Shown here in pieces: positions 24,721 to 35,560 of a stretch of DNA of 64,000 nt. Under the pieces are notes generated by a model. That model saw only the letters and a program-made list of their open reading frames with translations. It was not told the DNA's origin and made no database searches. The stretch is taken from positions 13,149,001 to 13,213,000 of the forward strand of contig OU612067.1 of assembly GCA_914767715.1 (NCBI GenBank). Reading direction: 5' to 3'. Each line of letters begins with the position of its first letter. Positions within the stretch are counted from its first letter, which is position 1. Source of the stretch: Membranipora membranacea. Taxonomy: Eukaryota > Bryozoa > Gymnolaemata > Cheilostomatida > Membraniporidae. Both the position numbers and the translations under genes were made by a program.

Positions 24721-27700
24721 GTTTGGCTCTGCTGCTTTTCATTCTCCGTCAGCGTTCGTTTTATTTAGGGTCACTGTTGCTAAAAAAAAACATGCCAAAC
24801 AGCAGCATTGAAAAATTAAATCTCTGTACGATTCTTATCAAACTCCGACCAGTTCAAGCTCTTATTGGCCTTACTCAAAATCCAGAATATCGGAATCCTC
24901 GGATTAACTGGTGGGTAATAACGCTGACTTGAAATTTTCGAAAAATATACCAAGGGAAGGTATCACGCTTTTTTTTCGCTCAGATTAAAAAATAGATTTG
25001 CTTCCAACTCACCTCATAAGGAGGAGCAACTCCTGCTGATCTCAAATCTGCAAACCGTTTGGCTCTGCTGCTTTTCATTCTCCGTCAGCGTTCGTTTTAA
25101 TTAGGGTCACTTTTGCTAAAAAAAAACATGCCAAACGGCAGCATTGAAAAATTAAATCTCTTTTCGATTCTTATCAAACTCCGACCAGTTCGAGCTCTTA
25201 TTGGCCTTACTCAAAATCCAGAATATCGGAATCCTCGGATCAACTGGTGGGTAATAACGCTGACTTGAAATTTCGAAAAATATACCAAGGGAGGGTATCA
25301 CGCTTTTTTTTCGCTCAGATCAAAAAATAGATTTGCTTCCAACTCACCTTATAAGGAGGAGCAACTCCTGCTGATCTCAAATCTGCAAACCGTTTGGCTC
25401 TGCTGCTTTTCATTCTCCGTCAGCGTTCGTTTTAATTAGGGTCACTTTTGCTAAAAAAAACATGCCAAACGGCAGCATTGAAAAATTAAATCTCTGTTCA
25501 ATTCTTATCAAACTCCGACCAGTTCAAGCTCTTATTGGCCTTACTCAAAATCCAGAATATCGGAATCCTCGGATTAACTGGTGGGTAATAACGCTGACTT
25601 GAAATTTCGAAAAATATAGCAAGGGAGGGTATCACGCTTTTTTTTCGCTCAGATCAAAAAATAGATTTGCTTCCAACTCACCTCATAAGGAGGAGCAACT
25701 CCTGCTGATCTCAAATCTGCAAACCGTTTGGCTCTGCTGCTTTTCATTCTCCGTCAGCGTTCGTTTTAATTAGGGTCACTTTTGCTAAAAAAAAACATGC
25801 CAAACGGCAGCATTGAAAAATTAAATCTCTGTTCGATTCTTATCAAACTCCGACCAGTTCAAGCTCTTATTGGCCTTACTCAAAATCCAGAATATCGGAA
25901 TCCTCGGATTAACTGGTGGGTAATAACGCTGACTTGAAATTTCGAAAAATATACCAAGGGAGGGTATCACGCTTTTTTTTCGCTCAGATCAAAAAATAGA
26001 TTTGCTTCCAACTCACCTCATAAGGAGGAGCAACTCCTGCTGATCTTAAATCTGCAAACCGTTTGGCTCTGCTGCTTTTCATTCTCCGTCAGCGTTCGTT
26101 TTAATTAGGGTCACTTTTGCTCAAAAAAACATGCCAAACGTCAGCATTGAAAAATTAAATCTTGTTTCGATTCTTATCAAACTCCGACCAGTTCAAGCTC
26201 TTATTGGCCTTACTCAAAATCCAGAATATCGGAATCCTCGGATTAACTGGTGGGTAATAACGCTGACTTGAAATTTCGAAAAATATACCAAGGGAGGGTA
26301 TCACGCTTTTTTTTCGCTCAGATCAAAAAATAGTTTTGCTTCCAACTCACCTCATAAGGAGGAACAACTCCTGCTGATCTCAAATCTGCAAACCGTTTGG
26401 CTCTGCTGCTTTTCATTCTCCGTCAGCGTTCGTTTTAATTAGGGTCACTTTTGCTCAAAAAAACATGCCAAACGGCAGCATTGAAAAATTAAATCTCTGT
26501 TCGATTCTTATCAAACTCCGACCAGTTCGAGCTCTTATTGGCCTTACTCAAAATCCAGAATATCGGAATCCTCGGATTAACTGGTGGGTAATAACGCTGA
26601 CTTGAAATTTCGAAAAATATAGCAAGGGAGGGTATCACGCTTTTTTTTGGCTCAGATCAAAAAATAGATTTGCTTCCAACTCATCTCATAAGGAGGAGCA
26701 ACTCCTGCTGATTTCAAATCTGCAAACCGTTTGGCTCTGCTGCTTTTCATTCTCCGTCAGCGTTCGTTTTAATTAGGGTCACTTTTGCTAAAAAAAAACA
26801 TGCCGAACGGCAGCATTGAAAAATTAAATCTCTGTTCGATTCTTATCAAACTCCGACCAGTTCAAGCTCTTATTGGCCTTACTCAAAATCCAGAATATCG
26901 GAATCCTCGGATTAACTGGTGGGTAATAACGCCGACTTGAAATTTCGAAAAATATACCAAGGGAGGGTATCACGCTTTTTTTTCGCTCAGATCAAAAAAT
27001 AGATTTGCTTCCAACTCACCTCATAAGGAGGAGCAACTCCTGCTGATCTCAAATCTGCAAACCGTTTGGCTCTGCTGCTTTTCATTCTCCGTCAGCGTTC
27101 GTTTTAATTAGGGTCACTTTTGCTCAAAAAAACATGCCAAACGTCAGCATTGAAAAATTAAATCTTGTTTCGATTCTTATCAAACTCCGACCAGTTCAAG
27201 CTCTTATTGGCCTTACTCAAAATCCAGAATATCGGAATCCTCGGATTAACTGGTGGGTAATAACGCTGACTTGAAATTTCGAAAAATATACCAAGGGAGG
27301 GTATCACGCTTTTTTTTCGCTCAGATCAAAAAATAGATTTGCTTCCAACTCACCTCATAAGGAGGAGCAACTCCTGCTGATCTCAAATCTGCAAACCGTT
27401 TGGCTCTGCTGCTTTTCATTCTCCGTCAGCGTTTGTTTTAATTAGGGTCACTTTTGCTAAAAATAAACATGGCAAACGGCAGCAATGAAAAATTAAATCT
27501 CTGTTCGATTCTTATCAAACTCTGACCAGTTCAAGCTCTTATTGGCCTTACTCAAAATCCAGAATATCGGAATCCTCGGATTAACTGGTGGGTAATAACG
27601 CTGACTTGAAATTTCGAAAAATATACCAAGGGAGGGTATCACGCTTTTTTTTGGGTCAGATCAAAAAATAGATTTGCTTCCAACTCACCTCATAAGGAGG

Positions 27701-30269
27701 AGCAACTCCTGCTGATCTCAAATCTGCAAACTGTTGGCTCTGCTGCTTTTCATTCTCCGTCAGCGTTCGTTTTAATTAGGGTCACTGTTGCTAAAAAAAA
27801 ACATGCCAAACAGCAGCATTGAAAAATTGAATCTCTGTACGATTCTTATCAAACTCCGACCAGTTCAAGCTCTTATTGGCCTTACTCAAAATCCAGAATA
27901 TCGGAATCCTCGGATTAACTGGTGGGTAATAACGCTGACTTGAAATTTCGAAAAATATACCAAGGGAAGGTATCACGTTTTTTTTTCGTTCAGATTAAGA
28001 AATAGATTTGCTTCCAACTCACCTCATAAGGAGGAGCAACTCCTGCTGATCTCAAATCTGCAAACCGTTTGGCTCTGCTGCTTTTCATTCTCCGTCAGCG
28101 TTCGTTTTAATTAGGGTCACTTTTGCTAAAAAAAAACATGCCAAACGGCAGCATTGAAAAATTAAATCTCTTTTTGATTCTTATCAAACTCCGACCAGTT
28201 CGAGCTCTTATTGGCCTTACTCAAAATCCAGAATATCGGAATCCTCGGATTAACTGGTGGGTAATAACGCTGACTTGAAATTTCGAAAAATATACCAAGG
28301 GAGGGTATCACGCTTTTTTTTCGCTCAGATCAAAAAATAGATTTGCTTCCAACTCACCTTATAAGGAGGAGCAACTCCTGCTGATCTCAAATCTGCAAAC
28401 TGTTTGGCTCTGCTGCTTTTCATTCTCCGTCAGCGTTCGTTTTAATTAGGGTCACTTTTGCTAAAAAAAAACATGCCAAACGGCAGCATTGAAAAATTAA
28501 ATCTCTGTTCAATTCTTATCAAACTCCGACCAGTTCAAGCTCTTATTGGCCTTACTCAAAATCCAGAATATCGGAATCCTCGGATTAACTGGTGGGTAAT
28601 AACGCTAACTTGAAATTTCGAAAAATATAGCAAGGGAGGGTATCACGCTTTTTTTTCGCTCAGATCAAAAAATAGATTTGCTTCCAACTCACCTCATAAG
28701 GAGGAGCAACTCCTGCTGATCTCAAATCTGCAAACCGTTTGGCTCTGCTGCTTTTCATTCTCCGTCAGCGTTCGTTTTAATTAGGGTCACTTTTGCTAAA
28801 AAAAAACATGCCAAACGGCAGCATTGAAAAATTAAATCTCTGTTCGATTCTTATCAAACTCCGACCAGTTCAAGCTCTTATTGGCCTTACTCAAAATCCA
28901 GAATATCGGAATCCTCGGATTAACTGGTGGGTAATAACGCTGACTTGAAATTTCGAAAAATATACCAAGGGAGGGTATCACGCTTTTTTTTCGCTCAGAT
29001 CAAAAAATAGATTTGCTTCCAACTCATCTCATAAGGAGGAGCAACTCCTGCTGATTTCAAATCTGCAAACCGTTTGGCTCTGCTGCTGTTCATTCTCCGT
29101 CAGCGTTCGTTTTAATTAGGGTCACTTTTGCTAAAAAAAAACATGCCGAACGGCAGCATTGAAAAATTAAATCTCTGTTCGATTGTTATCAAACTCCGAC
29201 CAATTCAAGCTCTTATTGGCCTTACTCAAAATCCAGAATATCGGAATCCTCGGATTAACTGGTGGGTAATAACGCTGACTTGAAATTTCGAAAAATATAC
29301 CAAGGGAGGGTATCACGCTTTTTTTTCGCTCAGATCAAAAAATAGATTTGCTTCCAACTCACCTCATAAGGAGGAGCAACTCCTGCTGATCTCAAATCTG
29401 CAAACCGTTTGGCTCTGCTGCTTTTCATTCTCCGTCAGCGTTCGTTTTAATTAGGGTCACTTTTGCTCAAAAAAACATGCCAAACGTCAGCATTGAAAAA
29501 TTAAATCTTGTTTCGATTCTTATCAAACTCCGACCAGTTCAAGCTCTTACTGGCCTTACTCAAAATCCAGAATATCGGAATCCTCGGATTAACTGGTGGG
29601 TAATAACGCTGACTTGAAATACGAAAAATATACCAAGGGAGGGTATCACGCTTTTTTTTCGCTCAGATCAAAAAATAGATTTGCTTCCAACTCACCTCAT
29701 AAGGAGGAGCAACTCCTGCTGATCTCAAATCTGCAAACCGTTTGGCTCTGCTGCTTTTCATTCTCCGTCAGCGTTTGTTTTAATTAGGGTCACTGTTGCT
29801 AAAAAAAAACATGCCAAACAGCAGCATTGAAAAATTAAATCTCTGTACGATTCTTATCAAACTCCGACCAGTTCAAGCTCTTATTGGCCTTACTCAAAAT
29901 CCAGAATATCGGAATCCTCGGATTAACTGGTGGGTAATAACGCTGACTTGAAATTTCGAAAAATATACCAAGGGAGGGTATCACGCTTTTTTTTCGCTCA
30001 GATCAAAAAATAGATTTGCTTCCAACTCACCTCATATGGAGGAGCAACTCCTGCTGATCTCAAATCTGCAAACCGTTTGGCTCTGCTGCTTTTCATTCTC
30101 CGTCAGCGTTCGTTTTAATTAGGGTCACTTTTGCTAAAAAAAAACATGCCAAACGGCAGCATTGAAAAATTAAATCTCTGTTCGATTCTTATCAAACTCC
30201 GACCAGTTCAAGCTCTTATTGGCCTTACTCAAAATCCAGAATATCGGGATCCTCGGATTTACTGGTGGG
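24721..30269 (+). repeat. Mosaic satellite segment left of the MITE, about 16.5 monomers
   Basis: Left-hand subfamily marks are mixed without one dominant period: CACTGTTGCT monomers near 24,774, 27,785 and 29,791, CAAACGTCAGC with AATCTTGTTTCG near 26,150, 27,140 and 29,500, GTTCGAGC, and ATATAGCAAGGG. Two monomers with ATGCCGAACGG (about 26,801 and 29,143) anticipate a variant common to the right. Small indels include a missing base pair of CCGTTTGG near 27,731, an extra T at about 24,935 and GAAATACG near 29,617. No gene is present. Confidence 0.7.
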
Positions 30270-30274
30270 TAATA
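30270..30274. repeat. Target-site duplication TAATA, left copy
   Basis: TAATA directly precedes the palindromic element and is repeated directly after it. Removing the element and one TAATA restores the normal monomer reading GGTGGGTAATAACGCTGAC, which is the strongest evidence that this is a transposon insertion. Confidence 0.9.
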
Positions 30275-30419
30275 GGTAAATTCGCGACCTTGGTATATAT
30301 ATTAAATAATCAATAAATAATCGATGGAAATCCCGTTTTCATTAGAAAATCCAACTGAATCCAACTTGAATTCAAGTTGTCCCCATATCACCAATGAAGA
30401 GATAATTCTAAGTTTCATG
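30275..30419 (+). repeat. Left arm of the palindromic element (145 bp)
   Basis: The arm pairs with 30,421-30,555. It contains ten extra bases (CCAACTGAAT, 30,351-30,360) directly before the very similar CCAACTTGAAT, so a short slippage duplication followed by a one-base change is the simplest explanation. It also contains an 18-bp perfect palindrome of its own at 30,362-30,379, centred on GAATTC. Confidence 0.9.
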
Positions 30420-30420
30420 T

Positions 30421-30555
30421 CATGAAACTTAGAATTATCTCCTCATTGGTAATAGGGAGACAACTTGAATTCAAGTTGGATTTCCCAATGAAAATGGGAT
30501 TTCCATTGATTATTTATTGATTATTTAATATATATACCAAGGTCGCGAATTTACC
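30421..30555 (-). repeat. Right arm of the palindromic element (135 bp)
   Basis: This is the reverse complement of the left arm, about 94% identical over 135 aligned bases (8 differences counted by eye). It keeps the 18-bp inner palindrome at 30,461-30,478. Its outer end contains ATATACCAAGG, which by coincidence or otherwise also occurs in each satellite monomer. Confidence 0.9.
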
Positions 30556-30560
30556 TAATA
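30556..30560. repeat. Target-site duplication TAATA, right copy
   Basis: TAATA follows the element immediately and leads into the normal ACGCTGACTTGAAATTTCG of the interrupted monomer. Both copies of the duplication are intact. Confidence 0.9.
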
Positions 30561-33500
30561 ACGCTGACTTGAAATTTCGAAAAATATACCAAGGGAGGGT
30601 ATCACGCTTTTTTTTCGCTCAGATCAAAAAATAGATTTGCATCCAACTCACCTCATAAGGAGGAGCAACTTCTGCTGATCTCAAATCTGCAAACCGTTTG
30701 GCTCTGCTGCTTTTCATTCTCCGTCAGCGTTCGTTTTAATTAGGGTCACTTTTGCTAAAAAAAAACATGCCAAACGGCAGCATTGAATAATTAAATCTCT
30801 GTTCGATTCTTATCAAACTCCGACCAGTTCAAGCTCTTATTGGCCTTACTCAAAATCCAGAATATCGGAATCCTCGGATTAACTGGTGGGTAATAACGCT
30901 GACTTGAAATTTCGAAAAATATACCAAGGGAGGGTATCACGCTTTTTTTTCGCTCAGATCAAAAAATAGATTTGCTTCCAACTCACCTCATAAGGAGGAG
31001 CAACTCCTGCTGATCTCAAATCTGCAAACCGTTTGGCTCTGCTGCTTTTCATTCTCCGTCAGCGTTCGTTTTAATTAGGGTCACTTTTGCTAAAAAAAAA
31101 CATGCCAAACGGCAGCATTGAAAAATTAAATCTCTGTTTGATTCTTATCAAACTCCGACCAGTTCAAGCTCTTATTGGCCTTACTCAAAATCCAGAATAT
31201 CGGAATCCTCGGATTAACTGGTGGGTAATAACGCTGACTTGAAATTTCGATAAATATACCAAGGGAGGGTATCACGCTTTTTTTTCGCTCAGATCAAAAA
31301 ATAGATTTGCTTCCAACTCGCCTCATAAGGAGGAGCAACTCCTGCTGATCTCAAATCTGCAAACCGTTTGGCTCTGCTGCTTTTCATTCTCCGTCAGCGT
31401 TCGTTTTAATTAGGGTCACTTTTGCTAAAAAAAAACATGCCAAACGGCAGCATTGAAAAATTAAATCTCTTTTCGATTCTTATCAAACTCCGACCAGTTC
31501 AAGCTCTTATTGGCCTTACTCAAAATCCAGAATATCGGAATGATTGGATTAACTGGTGGGTAATAACGCTGACTTGAAATTTCGAAAAATATACCAAGGG
31601 AGGGTATCACGCATTTTTTTCGCTCAGATCAAAAAATGGATTTGCATCCAACTCACCTCATAAGGAGGAGCAACTTCTGCTGATCTCAAATCTGCAAACC
31701 GTTTGGCTCTGCTGCTTTTCATTCTCCGTCAGCGTTCGTTTTAATTAGGGTCACTTTTGCTAAAAAAAAACATGCCAAACGGCAGCATTGAAAAATTAAA
31801 TCTCTTTTCGATTCTTATCAAACTCCGACCAGTTCAAGCTCTTATTGGCCTTACTCAAAATCCAGAATATCGGAATCCTCGGATTAACTGGTGGGTAATA
31901 ACGCTGACTTGAAATTTCGAAAAATATACCAAGGGAGGGTATCACGCTTTTTTTTCGCTCAGATCAAAAAATAGATTTGCTTCCAACTCACCTCATAAGG
32001 AGGAGCAACTCCTGCTGATCTCAAATCTGCAAACCGTTTGGCTCTGCTGCTTTTCATTCTCCGTCAGCGTTCGTTTTAATTAGGGTCACTTTTGCTAAAA
32101 AAAAACATGCCAAACGGCAGCATTGAAAAATTAAATCTCTTTTCGATTCTTATCAAACTCCGACCAGTTCAAGCTCTTATTGGCCTTACTCAAAATCCAG
32201 AATATCGGAATGATCGGATTAACTGGTGGGTAATAACGCTGACTTGAAAATTCGAAAAATATACCAAGGGAGGGTATCACGCTTTTTTTTCGGTCAAATC
32301 AAAAAATAGTTTTGCTTCCAACTCACCTCATAAGGAGGAGCAACTCCTGCTGATCTCAAATCTGCAAACCGTTTGGCTCTGCTGCTTTTCATTCTCCGTC
32401 AGCGTTCGTTTTAATTAGGGTCACTTTTGCTAAAAAAAAACATGCCAAACGGCAGCATTGAAAAATTAAATCTCTGTTCGATTCTTATCAAACTCCGACC
32501 AGTTCAAGCTCTTATTGGCCTTACTCAAAATCCAGAATATTGGACTCCTCGGATTAACTGGTGGGTAATAACGCTGACTTGAAATTTCGAAAAATATACC
32601 AAGGGAGGGTATCACGCTTTTTTTTCGCTCAGATCAAAAAATAGATTTGCTTCCAACTCACCTCATAAGGAGGAGCAACTCCTGCTGATCTCAAATCTGC
32701 AAACCGTTTGGCTCTGCTGCTTTTCATTCTCCGTCAGCGTTCGTTTTAATTAGGGTCACTTTTGCTAAAAAAAAACATGCCAAACGGCAGCATAGAAAAA
32801 TTAAATCTCTTTTCGATTCTTATCAAACTCCGACCAGTTCAAGCTCTTATTGGCCTTACTAAAAAAATCCAGAATATCGGAATGATCGGATTAACTGGTG
32901 GGTAATAACGCTGACTTGAAATTTCGAAAAATATACCAAGGGAGGGTATCACGCTTTTTTTTCGGTCAGATCAAAAAATAGTTTTGCTTCCAACTCACCT
33001 CATAAGGAGGAGCAACTCCTGCTGATCTCAAATCTGCAAACCGTTTGGCTCTGCTGCTTTTCATTCTCCGTCAGCGTTCGTTTTAATTAGGGTCACTTTT
33101 GCTAAAAAAAAACATGCCAAACGGCAGCAGTGAAAAATTAAATCTCTGTTCGATTCTTATCAAACTCCGACCAGTTCAAGCTCTTATTGGCCTTACTCAA
33201 AATCCAGAATATCGGAATCCTCGGATTAACTGGTGGGTAATAACGCTGACTTGAAATTTCGAAAAATATACCAAGGGAGGGTATCACGCCTTTTTTTCGC
33301 TCAGATCAAAAAATAAATTCGCTTCCAACTCACCTCATAAGGAGGAGCAACTCCTGCTGATCTCAAATCTGCAAACTGTTTGGCTCTGCTGCTTTTCATT
33401 CTCCGTCAGCGTTCGTTTTAATTAGGGTCACTTTTGCTAAAAAAAAACATGCCAAACGGCAGCATTGAAAAATTAAATCTCTGTTCGATTCTTATCAAAC

Positions 33501-34222
33501 TCCGACCAGTTCAAGCTCTTATTGGCCTTACTCAAAATCCAGAATATCGGAATCCTCGGATTAACTGGTGGGTAATAACGCTGACTTGAAATTTCGAAAA
33601 ATATACCAAGGGAGGGTATGACGCTTTTTTTTCGCTCAGATCAAAAAATAGATTTGCTTCCAACTCACCTCATAAGGAGGAGCAACTCCTGCTGATCTCA
33701 AATCTGCAAACCGTTTGGCTCTCCTGCTTTTCATTCTCCGTCAGCGTTCGTTTTAATTAGGGTCACTTTTGCTAAAAAAAAACATGCCGAACGGCAGCAT
33801 TGAAAAATTAAATCTCTGTTCGATTCTTATCAAACTCCGACCAGTTCAAGCTCTTATTGGCCTTACTCAAAATCCAGAATATCGGAATCCTCGGATTAAC
33901 TGGTGGGTAATAACGCTGACTTGAAATTTCGAAAAATATACCAAGGGAGGGTATCACGTTTTTTTTTCGCTCAGATCAAAAAATAGATTTGTTTCCAACT
34001 CACCTCATAAGGAGGAGCAACTCCTGCTGATCTCAAATCTGCAAACCGTTTGGCTCTGCTGCTTTTCATTCTGCGTCAGCGTTCGTTTTAATTAGGGTCA
34101 CTTTTGCTAAAAAAAAACATGCCAAACGGCAGCATTGAAAAATTAAATCTCTTTTCGATTCTTATCAAACTCCGACCAGTTCAAGCTCTTATTGGCCTTA
34201 CTCAAAATCCAGAATATCGGAA
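30561..34222 (+). repeat. Mixed satellite segment right of the MITE, about 11 monomers
   Basis: Two local variants characterise this stretch: GGAATGATCGG (32,211, about 32,883 and 34,223; GGAATGATTGG near 31,538) usually with TCTCTTTTCG, and ATTGGACTCC (32,541 and again 34,552). These suggest a six-monomer step of about 2,011 bp. Near 32,861 a monomer reads TTACTAAAAAAATCC, two bases longer than the usual TTACTCAAAATCC. TTTCGATAAATATACC appears near 31,246. No gene or further transposon is seen. Confidence 0.65.
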
Positions 34223-35560
34223 TGATCGGATTAACTGGTGGGTAATAACGCTGACTTGAAATTTCGAAAAATATACCAAGGGAGGGTATCACGCTTTTTT
34301 TTCGCTCAGATCAAAAAATAGATTTGCTTCCAACTCACCTCATAAGGAGGAGCAACTCCTGCTGATCTCAAATCTGCAAACCGTTTGGCTCTGCTGCTTT
34401 TCATTCTCCGTCAGCGTTCGTTTTAATTAGGGTCATTTTTGCTAAAAAAAACATGCCAAACAGCAGCATTGAAAAATTAAATCTCTGTTCGATTCTTATC
34501 AAACTCCGACCAGTTCAAGCTCTTATTGGCCTTACTCAAAATCCAGAATATTGGACTCCTCGGATTAACTGGTGGGTAATAACACTGACTTGAAATTTCG
34601 AAAAATATACCAAGGGAGGGTATCACGCTTTTTTTTCGCTCAGATCAAAAAATAGATTTGCTTCCAACTCACCTCATAAGGAGGAGCAACTCCTGCTGAT
34701 CTCAAATCTGCAAACTGTTTGGCTCTGCTGCTTTTCATTCTCCGTCAGCGTTCGTTTTAATTAGGGTCATTTTTGCTAAAAAAAACATGCCAAACGGCAG
34801 CATTGAAAAATTAAATCTCTGTGCGATTCTTATCAAACTCCGACCAGTTCAAGCTCTTATTGGCCTTACTCAAAATCCAGAATATCGGAATCCTCGGATT
34901 AACTGGTGGGTAATAACGCTGACTTGAAATTTCGAAAAATATACCAAGGGAGGGTATCACGCTTTTTTTTCGCTCAGATCAAAAAATAGATTTGCATCCA
35001 ACTCACCTCATAAGGAGGAGCAACTCCTGCTGATCTCAAATCTGCAAACCGTTTGGCTCTGCTGCTTTTCATTCTCCGTCAGCGTTCGTTTTAATTAGGG
35101 TCACTTTTGCTAAAAAAAAACATGCCAAACGGCAGCATTGAAAAATTAAATCTCTGTTTGATTCTTATTAAACTCCGACCAGTTCAAGCCCTTATTGGCC
35201 TTTCTCAAAATCCAGAATATCGGAATCCTCGGATTAACTGGTGGGTAACAACGCTGACTTGAAATTTCGATAAATATACCAAGGGAGGGTATCACGCTTT
35301 TTTTTCGCTCAGATCAAAAAATAGATTTGCTTCCAACTCACCTCATAAGGAGGAGCAACTCCTGCTGATCTCAAATCTGCAAACCGTTTGGCTCTGCTGC
35401 TTTTCATTCTCCGTCAGCGTTCGTTTTAATTAGGGTCACTTTTGCTAAAAAAAAACATGTCAAACGGCAGCATTGAAAAATTAAATCTCTTTTCGATTCT
35501 TATCAAACTCCGACCAGTTCAAGCTCTTATTGGCCTTACTCAAAATCCAGAATATCGGAA
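34223..35560 (+). repeat. 4-monomer unit, copy 1 (about 1,338 bp)
   Basis: The order GGAATGATCGG, GGTCATTTTTGC, ATTGGACTCC, GGTCATTTTTGC, CTGTGCGATTC, GATTTGCATCC, CTGTTTGATTCTTATTAAAC repeats 1,338 bp (four monomers) further on. The first copy differs by CAAACAGCAGC where the second has CAAACGGCACATTG, a one-base deletion. Confidence 0.65.

Larger units (their letters stand above)
30275..30555. mobile_element. Snapback MITE-like element, 281 bp, almost fully palindromic
   Basis: The element begins GGTAAATTCGCGACC and ends with its reverse complement. The outer 48 bp of each end (30,275-30,322 and 30,508-30,555) match perfectly. The two arms are 145 and 135 bp around a single unpaired T at 30,420. 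They differ by 8 substitutions, 7 of them transitions, plus a 10-bp segment present only in the left arm. It has no coding capacity, so it would depend on a transposase encoded elsewhere. The 5-bp AT-only target duplication together with GG...CC ends does not let me assign a superfamily. Transcription through it would give one long hairpin RNA. It is the only non-satellite sequence in the window and is present once. Confidence 0.9.

Noticed and set aside
30131-30316. Open frame running from the satellite into the palindromic element
   Set aside because: It crosses the insertion point by chance. Its last codons are the AT-rich terminal repeat.
30275-30555. Origin of replication, riboswitch or protein-coding transposon
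   Set aside because: The palindrome, intact target duplication and lack of any open frame are explained by a non-autonomous inverted-repeat element.
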